DNA from: Adenophora triphylla var. japonica
Lineage: Eukaryota; Streptophyta; Magnoliopsida; Asterales; Campanulaceae
Assembly: GCA_022495995.1 (NCBI GenBank)
Contig: JAFEMH010004884.1
Span: forward strand, 123,710 to 187,709
Length of the DNA: 64,000 nt
Direction: 5' to 3'
Translations under genes and position numbers: made by a program
In this document: positions 53,901 to 63,087 of the stretch, piece after piece
Layout: each line of letters opens with the position of its first letter
Position numbering within the stretch: position 1 is the first letter of the stretch
Notes under the pieces: model-generated
Told to the model about the DNA's origin: nothing
Databases searched by the model: none
The model's input: the letters and a program-made list of their open reading frames with translations, nothing else

Positions 53901-54360
53901 AAATAACAGCGACGGACAGATTCCGTCGCTATTTAGCGACGGAATATAGTATTTAGCGTCGGAATTATTTTGGCGTCAAATTTAGCGACGGAATTTAATT
54001 CCGCCGCTAAATTCCGCCGCTAAAAAGAATATTCCTCGAATATTCGTTTATTTCCGCCGCTAATTTGGCGGTTGATTTACCGACGGAATATTCCGCCGCT
54101 AAATCTTTAACAGCGACGGAATTATTCCGCCGGTGAAAATATATCATTTTTTTATTTTTTTAATTATCAGCGTCGGAAATATTCCGACGCTGAAATTAAA
54201 ATATTTTTTATTTTTCTTTTCGAAATATTACACCGACGGAATATTTCCGACGGTGAAATTAAATGGTTTTTTTTTTTTTAATAAACACCGACGGAATATT
54301 TCCGCCGCCGATAATTTATTAATTTTTTATTTATCGGCGACGGAAATATTCCGTCGGTGT
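53901..54360 (+). repeat. Left subterminal repeats of CACTA-3
   Basis: Many direct and inverted copies of AGCGACGGAAT, ATTCCGCCGCTAA and CCGACGGTGAAAT motifs lie in AT-rich spacers. These arrays are protein-binding ends in CACTA elements. Confidence 0.8.
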
Positions 54361-54786
54361 TTAATAAAAAAAATTCAAAATTTCCGGAGAAAGACCGCTG
54401 CCCACAATGCAAGGGCGAAATGGTTGTACAGAGAAGAAGGTCTTGGAAGTGGTTGTGGAGAAGGGTATGCAAAATGGACGAGAAAATTACATTCCCAGAG
54501 AAGCCGATGAAGCTCCTGACACTCTTACTGGCGCTCATTTAAAATTTCAAAATTTCCGAACGAACAACAAGCATATAATCCAATTCAAACTTTCAAACCA
54601 AATTAATCAGACACCTAGCCTCTAAATCCCTCACTCCCATCCTCTCTCTCTCTATCTCTCTCCAGCAATTGAATTTGAAAAAAACAAATATCGAGCCGCT
54701 CTTACCCTGGTGCTATTTCATCTTTAATTTCAGGTAATTCCACATTTCAATTCTCTCCCTTCCTGTCTGGGTCCGAATCTGGGTTC
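54361..54786. other. CACTA-3 region after left subterminal repeats
   Basis: Short coding-like stretches (ENYIPREADEAPDTLTGAHL in one frame) end in stops. A pyrimidine-rich CT repeat (54640-54665) and a TTTCAGGTAA splice-like site near 54732 suggest a former 5' exon/intron of the transposase gene. Confidence 0.4.
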
Positions 54787-55800
54787 GACTTATGAGACAA
54801 TAATCTCCAGAGTGTTGTCTAATAGTTGGTTAGTTTCCTAATTTTGGACTAATCTTGTTTTTGTTTTATTTTGGATAAAAAATTTAAAATTGTATGCAAT
54901 TTACCAATTTGGGAATAGCTACAAGAACCCTTGCAATTCTTATATCCCCTAACCCCTAACCCCTAAACCCTAAACCATAAACCCTAAACCCTAAACCCTA
55001 AACCCTAACCCCTAAACCCTAACCCCTAAACCCTAACCCCTAAACCCTAAACCCTAAACCCTAAACCACTAAACCCTATACCCTATACACCCTATACCCC
55101 GACACTCTTACTGAGACATAGTCTTTGTACTACAATAGAAAGAGCACCCAAAGTTCAAGCGAAAGGGTGATGACATATTTGTTGAGCACGCGTTGACCCT
55201 TGCGAGGCATTATGTGGCTTCCAATTTATCTTGACTCATCTAGATAACAGGCGGCTCCTCATCAAATCCCAACCTGGAGAAGTTGTTAAGCCAGTATCAA
55301 TTCAAGGCAATAAATGACGAAGGGATGCCAATGTACCAAAGACCATTCATGAGGGCAAATTATACATCCATTTCTCGGTCGACTTCCCAGATTCCTTGAC
55401 TTCCGAGCAATGCAAGGCCCTAGAGGGTGTGTCGCCTCCTAAGCCTTCATCGCGAGAAGACGAGATATGGAGCTTGATGAGTGCGAGGAGACAACCCTTC
55501 ACGATGTCAACATTGAAGCTTACGATGTAGATGATGACATGCACGGTGGTGGGGGCCGAGAGAGTGCGGTGTGCTCGGCGGTAATGATGTGGGTCTTTAT
55601 TTTCTGGATATCTTAATTAGTTATGACTTATGAGACAATAATCTCAGTGTTGTCTAATAGTTGGTTAGTTCATAGTTTTGGACTAATCTTGTTTTTGTTT
55701 TATTTTGGATAAAAATTTTAAAATTGTATGCAATTTACCAATTTGGGAATAGCTACAAGAACCCTTGCAATTCTTATATCCCCTAACCCCTAACCCCTAA
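54787..55800 (+). repeat. Direct duplication of ~840 bp inside CACTA-3
   Basis: The 180-bp block starting CTTATGAGACAATAATCTC occurs at 54787 and again at 55625. Both copies run through ATTTACCAATTTGGGAATAG and CCTTGCAATTCTTATATCCC and lead into CCCTAAA arrays. The 55085-55620 spacer has only scraps of coding sequence (SREDEIWSLMSARRQPFT in one frame), not identified. Confidence 0.8.
54942..55100 (+). repeat. Telomere-like CCCTAAA array 1 in CACTA-3
   Basis: CCCTAAA units mixed with CCCCTAA, ending in CCCTATACCC. C-rich strand on +. Confidence 0.85.
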
Positions 55801-56243
55801 ACCCTAAACCCTAAACCTAAACCCTAAACCCTAAACCCCCAAACCCCTAAACCCTAAACCCTAAACCCTAATTAAACCCTAACCCCAACCTAAACCCTAA
55901 CCCCTAACCCTAAACCCTAAACCCCCAACCCTAAACCCCTAAACCCTAAACCCTAACCCCTAAACCCTAACCCTAACCCTAACCCCTAAACCTAAACCCC
56001 AACCCCAAACCTAAACCACTAACCCTAAACCCCTAACCCTAACCCCTAACTCCCTAAACCCCTAAACCACTAAACCCTAAACCCTAAACCCTAAACCCTA
56101 ACCCTAACCCCAACCCCTAACCCCTAAACCCTAAACCTAACCTAAACCCTAAACCCTAAACCCTAAACCCTAACCACAACCCTAAACCCCACTAAACCCT
56201 AACCCCTAACCCTAAACCCTAAACCCTAAACCCTAAACCCTAA
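55780..56243 (+). repeat. Telomere-like CCCTAAA array 2 in CACTA-3
   Basis: About 460 bp of CCCTAAA with frequent CCCCTAA, CCTAA and CCCCAA variants. C-rich strand on +. It abuts the G-rich heptamer array without any spacer. Confidence 0.85.
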
Positions 56244-57384
56244 GGGCATAGGGTATAGGGCATAGGGCATAGGGCATAGGGCATAGGGCATAGGGTATAG
56301 GGCATAGGGTATAGGATATAGGGTATAGGGCATAGGGCATAGGGCATAGGGCATAGGGCATAGGGCATAGGGCATAGGGTATAGGGCATAGGGTATAGGG
56401 TATAGGGCATAGGCCATAGGGTATAGGGCATAGGGCATAGGGTATAGGGTATAGGGCATAGGGTATAGGGTATAGGGTATAGGGTATAGGGCATAGGGCA
56501 TAGGGTATAGGGTATAGGGTATAGGGTATAGGGTATAGGGTATAGGGTATAGGGCATAGGGCATAGGGTATAGGGCATAGGGCATAGGGTATAGGGCATA
56601 GGGTATAGGGCATAGGGCATAGGGCATAGGGCATAGGGCATAGGGCATAGGGCATAGGGCATAGGGCATAGGGTATAGGGCATAGGGTATAGGATATAGG
56701 GTATAGGGCATAGGGCATAGGGCATAGGGCATAGGGCATAGGGCATAGGGTATAGGGTATAGGGCATAGGGTATAGGGTATAGGGTATAGGGTATAGGGT
56801 ATAGGGTATAGGGCATAGGGCATAGGGCATAGGGTATAGGGTATAGGGTATAGGGCATAGGGCATAGGGCATAGGGCATAGGGCATAGGGCATAGGGCAT
56901 AGGGCATAGGGCATAGGGCATAGGGCATAGGGCATAGGGCATAGGGTATAGGGTATAGGGTATAGGGCATAGGGTATAGGGTATAGGGTATAGGGTATAG
57001 GGTATAGGGTATAGGGTATAGGGTATAGGGTATAGGGTATAGGGCATAGGGTATAGGGTATAGGGTATAGGGTATAGGGTATAGGGTATAGGGTATAGGG
57101 TATAGGGTATAGGGTATAGGGTATAGGGTATAGGGTATAGGGTATAGGGCATAGGGTATAGGGTATAGGGCATAGGGTATAGGGCATAGGGTATAGGGCA
57201 TAGGGCATAGGGCATAGGGCATAGGGCATAGGGCATAGGATATAGGGTATAGGGCATAGGGCATAGGGCATAGGGCATAGGGCATAGGGTATAGGGTATA
57301 GGGTATAGGGCATAGGGCATAGGGCATAGGGCATAGGGCATAGGGCATAGGGCATAGGGCATAGGGCATAGGGCATAGGGCATA
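56244..57384 (+). repeat. Heptamer array TAGGGCA/TAGGGTA in CACTA-3
   Basis: About 1.14 kb of 7-bp units, almost all TAGGGCA or TAGGGTA, with rare TAGGATA and TAGGCCA; length implies about 160 units. The G-rich strand is on +, opposite to the preceding array. Period 7 makes all three - strand frames stop-free, giving false long ORFs rich in Pro-Tyr. Confidence 0.95.
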
Positions 57385-57494
57385 TGTATTGTGAATGCTT
57401 TAGATTATTAGAACTTTAAAGTTTTAGATGTATTGTGAATATATTGTTTCCTATTGTTAAAGTTGTATATTTTAATATTTTTACTGTAGTACAG

Positions 57495-59292
57495 ATGAGT
57501 TCTAGTAGAAAGGGCAAGGGTAAGAGGACCAAGCCCATTTACACTTTGATTACTGGGACGCAACCGTCCCGATCCGGTAGCGATGGTGTTGACCCCTCAC
57601 TCAGTAGTACTAGCTCCACCTCTGGGGCCGGTACTCAGACTACCGTAGATTCTGAGGGGAGGATATATGTCCGGATCTCGGCACTTTATGACCAAGATGA
57701 AAGTAACTCTTCTTTAATTTGATATAAGTTGGTTCCTTTTTGCTTTATATATAATTCATTATTTAAGTTAAAATGTTATTGTATAAATATACTTGGCGGT
57801 GGGTAGGTGGATACCCCACCACCGGCACTAAGATCGGGCACATGCGGCGATCTCGGAAAATGACCGAGTTTTGGCCCAACTGGAAAAAATTGCCAGAGGC
57901 GTAAGGAGGATGCGTGGGATGAGTTTAAGGTAATGTGTTAATGGTTTTTATTTAAAACTTAAATGTTAGTTTGTTATTAAAATGTTATAATTAATAATGA
58001 TTATACTCTTTTAGTTTTGTAATGTTATCATTATATGTTGTAGGCTAAATATTATTGGGATCCAGACATCAGCGAGGCGACGGCTAGATATGTTTTCTTT
58101 GGCTTGAGCTCACAAGCCGTTTAAGGATTTTATTTGTAACATATTTATCTATCCTTAATTAGTTTAATTAACAATGATTATACTCTTTTAATTTTATAAT
58201 GTCATCATTATATGTTTACAAGATATTCATATTTTTTATAGGTACCACGAAGAGAAATTATTATCCTGCTCGGCTCGCGGCGGGACAACAGCCCTTGTGT
58301 CCTACTTTTATGACCGTTGAGGTGTTTGCTCAATTTTGCGAATATTGGGGTCGCTGCTCGCGGCGAAGGCCGTATCCGAACGAGGCCAAGGCCAATAGAG
58401 CAGGCTCCTCGGGGTCGGCGGCGTTGCATACCGGGGGACGCTCACGGTCGCGCCGAGCATCACGACCGCATGGTATGTATGTTAATTTAAATGTAGTAGT
58501 GTATGGATGCTTTTAAATAGGTTTATGTACGTATGTTAGGCCGGGAGCCAATGTTGATGCTATGAAATCCATAGTTTTAGTGTAAATGTAGTGTATGCAT
58601 GCTTTTAAATCAGTTTAAATGTTGCATTTATATATACAATTTCAAAGTAATAATCTCGCTTATTTTATTTATAGGAAAGGGAGTATGGTCCGAATATCAC
58701 TTTTGTGGATGTTTACGCTAGCACCCATATTCGAAATTCTACAGCGCCCGATCAACCTCCGCAATGGGTTGACGATCGATCTGCTACTGCCTTTGTAAGT
58801 AAACTACCATTAAATGACTTGATTTTGAATATGTAAATTTATTTATGTACCTTACATTGTGTATATGATTATAATTGTTTGTTTTATTTTTCAGGCTGCA
58901 TATCAAGCCGCCGTTGTTCCCGATGGAACGCCTCCCGCGAGCCCGTCCTTCGTGCTCGATGTTTGGCAGAGGTCACCTCTCGAGGACATCCAAGGAGAGG
59001 AGCCCGAGTGTTAGGGATGGGGGATTACGGCGGTAATGCACGTCGGCGTCGGCCGGCCGTCGGAGAAATGTTGACTCAGCCCGTGTTTCATGATCCAGGG
59101 TCGACACTCTGGAGGCCTGCGTTGGAGGAGGAGAGACACGAGCGGGCAAAGCTTGCGGATGCTTTGGCAGTTCAGACGCAGATGCAGGAGGAGAACGATC
59201 GACGTCATGCAGAGACTCAGAGACAATTGGCGCTGTTGATGGCTCGTCTCGGCCCGGACTCCCAGGATAATTCCCAGCGTCCCCCAGGTTGA
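57495..59292 (+). pseudogene. CACTA-3 Transposase_24-type (Ptta/En/Spm) gene remnant
   Basis: ATG at 57495 starts a basic Ser-rich exon (MSSSRKGKGKRTKPIYTL). Later exon-like pieces encode YYWDPDISEATARYVFF (58043-58100), LHTGGRSRSRRASRPHG (58430-58480), GPNITFVDVYASTHIRNS and PPQWVDDRSATAF (58687-58800), then a Gln/Arg/Glu coiled coil to 59292. The order WDP, TGG, DVY..TH and WVDDRS is that of the plant Ptta/En/Spm family. Frames are broken within exons, so it is a pseudogene. Confidence 0.65.
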
Positions 59293-59369
59293 TTGCGGAC
59301 TTTTTTAGACATTGTTGTATTAATTTATACTTGTTTGTAAACATTTGAGACATTTGGTACCCGCGGGAG

Positions 59370-59501
59370 CCCCTCCCCGCCTCTCCCCCCCCCGCTCCAC
59401 CCCTCTCCCCCCTCCCCCGCTCCACCCCTCTCCCCCCCCCTTCCCCCCCTCTCCCCCCCCCTATCCCCCCCTATCCCCCCTCCCCCCCCTCTCCCCCTCC
59501 C
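59370..59501 (+). repeat. C-rich low-complexity tract in CACTA-3
   Basis: About 130 bp nearly free of A and G, made of CCCCC runs broken by T. The - strand is G-rich with many runs of five or more G and could form quadruplex structures. Run lengths here may carry sequencing error. Confidence 0.8.
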
Positions 59502-59649
59502 GAATTGGTACGGTGGTATTTAGTTTTTATTTGGTACGCTGGTATTTGAATTTTAGTTTTTATAGTTTTAGTTTTAGAAATTGAAATGTTATATCAGGTA
59601 CAAAAAATTTTGGTTTTTTGATATTTTAAAATATTTTTTTTTAATTTAT

Positions 59650-60234
59650 TTCAGAATCAGCGACGGAATTTTCCGTCGCTGAAATTAATGCTGAAAGAAA
59701 AATTAATTAAATAAATTAATTTCAGCGGCGGAAATTTCCGTCTCTGTAATAAAAATTAATTTAATTAAATTAATTTCGTGACGGAATTTCCGACGCTATA
59801 ATCATTTAATTTTTATTTAATTTTTGATTTCGTCGGAAAATTCCAGTCGTAATAAAATTTAAATTAAAATTAAATAATTTGGTGACGGTATTTTCCGCCA
59901 CTAAATAATTTAATTTCAATTTAAATTTTATTACGGCGACGGAAATTTCGCATTGAAATTAATTTAATTAAATTAATTTTTATTACAGCGACGGAAATTT
60001 CCGCCGCTGAAATGAATATTTAATTAAATTAAATTAATATAGCGGCGGAAATTTCCGTCGCTGTAACCATTAATTCACCGGCGGAATTAAATTCCGTCGG
60101 TAAAAGAAAAAAATAGCGGCGGAAATTGACCCGCCGGAGCACTGCGACGGGCTGGTAGCGGCGGACCACCGACGGAATTTTTCCGTCGCTGATTATTTTT
60201 AGCGACGGAATTTTAATTTTAGCGACGGAAATTT
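59650..60234 (+). repeat. Right subterminal repeats of CACTA-3
   Basis: Inverted repeats of AGCGACGGAAATTTCCGTCGCT type lie in AT-rich spacers (AATTTAATTAAATTAA). They mirror the left side. Confidence 0.8.
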
Positions 60235-60264
60235 CCGTCGCTAAACGACCTTTTTCTGGTAGTG
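60235..60264 (-). repeat. Right terminal inverted repeat of CACTA-3
   Basis: The - strand reads CACTACCAGAAAAAGGTCGT followed by TTAGCGACGG. Confidence 0.9.
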
Positions 60265-61015
60265 TGGACGGGTTCGCTGGATACAACCAGATCAAGATGT
60301 CCGAGGAGGATCAGGCCAAGACTGCCTTCACCACTCCATGGGGGACATACTGTTACACGGTCATGCCGTTCGGTCTGAATAACGCTGGGGCTACTTACTG
60401 CTCAGCAATGTACCCTCTTCCATGACATGATTCACAAGGAAATCGAAGTATACGTCGACGACATGATCATCCACTCCAAGGGATCAGACATGCAGCACAT
60501 GACAGATCTGAGGAAGTTCTTCAACAGACTCAGAAAGCACTCCATGAGGCTAAACCCGGCAAAGTGCACCTTCGGCGTCAAGCGCGGCAAGGTACTAGGG
60601 TACATGGTTACAGAAAGAGGTATCGAAGCCGATCCCAGGAAAATCAAGGCCATCATCGACATGAAGCCGCCTCAAACCCTGACGGAAGTAAAGAGCTTCA
60701 TGGGAAGGCTTCAGTATATCAGTCGCTTCATCAACCAGTTGACATCTCTCTGCGAGCCCATGTTCAAACTGATGAAAAAGAATGCCGACATAAAATGGGA
60801 CTCCGAGTGCCAAGCATCTTTTGAGAAAATCAAGACCTACTTGGTTAATCCCCCAATTCTGTGCCCGCCACATGAAGACAAGCCACTACCTCAGTATCCG
60901 ACAGCAATGTACACGTCAATCGGAGCAATGCGGCACAAGAGCAGTAAAGATTCCAAGGTTGAGCATGCAATCTACTTCGTAAGCCAGAAAGATTCAAGGA
61001 AGTGAACTCGGCTAC
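60265..61015 (+). pseudogene. Reverse transcriptase C-terminal part of Z
   Basis: It resumes with DGFAGYNQIKMSEEDQ, TTPWGTYCYTVMPFGLNNAG, then a frameshift near 60410, EIEVYVDDMIIHSKGSDMQ (catalytic YVDD), LNPAKCTFGVKRGKVLGYMV and PPQTLTEVKSFMGRLQYISR, and the start of RNase H (HAIYFVSQKDSRK) with another shift near 60995. It is very similar to Y, so both belong to the same lineage. Confidence 0.85.
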
Positions 61016-61775
61016 TCGACATCGGGAAAACTTGTACCGCCTTGGTATGGGTAGTCGGGAAACTGAAACACTACATGCAGTCGCATTCAGTGCTCCTGGT
61101 CTCCAAAGTGGACCCTGTCCGATATCTCTTTGACAAGCCATCTCTGTCAATGCGGCTAGCCAAGTGGTCATTCTTCCTGGCTGAGTTCGACATCAAGTAC
61201 ATGGTCAGAAAATCAACAAAGGGCAGAGTAATGGCAGATCAGCTGGCCGACTTCCCAAGCAATGAACCTAAGGGTCCTGATCCACAATTTCCGGACGACG
61301 GAATCTTTTCACTTGACAGCACAAACCGCTGGCAACTCTTCTTCGATGGGGCAGCCAACAAGAAGGGGAATGGTATTGGAATGCTCCTTGTCGATCCCAA
61401 GGACGAGCATACTCCCATAGCCATCAAGCTGAATTTCGAAGCAACCAACAATGCAGCAGAATACGAAGCCTGTGCAGCAGGTTTGGAAGCCGCCCTCGAG
61501 CGCAACATCTCGTTGGATGTATATGGAGACTCAGGCATTGATCATCAATCAGAGTGTCCAACAAATGGAAGCACGGTAGATTCTCGCCTTCAGAAGTCCC
61601 ACGCGTACATGGAAGCGCTCATTTCTCAGTTCAAGGACATCTCTTTTCACTATTTGCCAAGAGACAGGAACCGCTTCGCAGACGCCCTGGCAACCCTCGC
61701 CTCTCTTGTCGAAATTCCCGATGGAAAAGCGGTAAAACCCTCGAGAATAGGCGGACGGAAACACCCGCCTATTGC
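61016..61775 (+). pseudogene. RNase H end and second (archaeal-type) RNase H of Z
   Basis: VWVVGKLKHYMQSHSVLLVS ends the first RNase H. RWQLFFDGAANKKGNGIGML, NNAAEYEACAAGLEAALE and VYGDS mark the second, ending PRDRNRFADALATLASL. A small lesion after YGDS changes QLI to GID and shifts local residues. Having two RNase H domains is diagnostic of the Tat lineage. Confidence 0.8.
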
Positions 61776-63087
61776 TGTGAGATCGAAAAAGAAAAAGAAA
61801 CGATCGACGAACCCTGGTACAATCAGATTTACCAGTACCTCCAAAGCGGAGAAGCTTCCTTCACAAATGAAGATGGAAAATACAAAGAAGGGATCAAAGC
61901 CAAAAACATGATGGCATTAAAACGCCCGGCATCCCACTTCGTCATTACGGGGGTATGTTGTACAAGAAGCGCCACTCAAGAGGCCACTCCTTCGGTGTGT
62001 AAACAAAAGAAAAAGCCAGCGAGCTAATGAACGAAGTTCACAACGGAACTCGCGGTCCGCATATGAACGCTCGAGCATTGACACGAGATCATTCTCCGTA
62101 TGAGATACTATTGGATATCAATGGAAACGAGACCGCATCCAGTTCGTCCGAAGGCTGCGACAAATGTCAACGGTTCTCCAACCTCAATCACATCCCACCT
62201 CACGAACTCTCTATTGCATGACTACGCCATGGCTTTTCGCCACATGGGGAATCGACGTCATCGGCAAGATCACTCCTCCGGGAGCTTGATGGTCACGAGT
62301 TCATTTTAGTCGCGATCGACTACTTCACCAAATGGGTAGAAGCCGGATCGTACAAGGTACTTGAGATTCTAAGAAGGTGGTGAGTTCATCCGAGAGAACA
62401 TCATGTGCCGATACGGAGTGCCCAACGAGATCATCTCCGACAATGGGACTCACTTGAAGGAGATTGTGACCAACTGCGGCCGAATTCGAGTCACACGTCA
62501 CAAGTCTTCTCCTTACGTACCACAAACCAATGGTGCGGTAGAGGCGACCAACAAAACTCTCGCCATGATAATCGTAAAGATGACCACCGCAGGTCGGAGG
62601 CCCGAAAAGCTACATCTAGCCCTCTGGGGATACGAACGTCGATCGAGAACCGCCACGGGGAGACTCGTTCGCGCTTACCTACGGAATGGAAGCGATGTTG
62701 CCCGTGGAATTGGAAATTCCATCCCTCCGAGTCCTCTTGGAAAACGGGATCAATGAATTCGAATGGCTACAGAGCCGTCACGACGAACTTGCTCTACTCG
62801 ACGAGCGCAGATTGAAAGCCATGGAACACACTCGAGCCTACCGGAGCGGAATGGCTGAGCATTCGATAAGAAAGTCAAGATCCGAGACATCGAGAAGGCG
62901 ACTTGGTGCTAAAGGAAAAGCCTCCTACGCGGACCCAATCCCCTCGGAAAGTGGGAGCCTGCACGGATAGGACCGTTCGTGGTACAAAGAATCTTCTCCT
63001 GAGGAGCCATGAAGCTAGCGAGACTTGGACGGAAAACCTTTCGTTAACCCCGTGAACGGAAGCAAGCTCCGCAGATACTTCGTTTGA
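61776..63087 (+). pseudogene. Integrase of Z, frameshifted
   Basis: Zinc domain (NEVHNGTRGPHMNARALT and GCDKCQRFSN), core with FATWGIDVIGKITPPG, PNEIISDNGTHL and QTNGAVEATNKT, and the C-terminal part (LDERRLKAMEHTRAY, then KLRRYFV-like end) with stop TGA at 63085-63087. At least six small indels are spread over 62300-63000. The Y integrase was cut at exactly LDERRLKAM, so Z here shows what Y lost. Confidence 0.75.

Larger units (their letters stand above)
53871..60264 (+). mobile_element. CACTA-3 DNA transposon inserted in Z RT
   Basis: 6394 bp. The left end CACTACCAGAAACAGGTC and right end (reverse complement CACTACCAGAAAAAGGTC) match over about 30 bp with two differences. The 3-bp target duplication TGG (53868-53870 and 60265-60267) is standard for CACTA elements. 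It carries subterminal GCGACGG repeats on both sides, a Transposase_24-type gene remnant, telomere-like arrays and a C-rich tract. I find no recognisable TNPD-type catalytic transposase, so it looks non-autonomous. Confidence 0.9.

Noticed and set aside
56226..57383. Three overlapping - strand ORFs of about 380 codons with Pro-Tyr repeats
   Set aside because: They are a by-product of a 7-bp tandem repeat whose complement contains no stop in any frame. There is no normal composition, start context or homology.
54942..57384. Chromosome end (true telomere)
   Set aside because: The arrays are internal, bounded on both sides by CACTA-3 sequence with intact terminal repeats and a target duplication, and they change strand.
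59345..59584. Proline/serine-rich ORF over the C-rich tract
   Set aside because: It is low-complexity translation of poly-C DNA and has no support as a gene.
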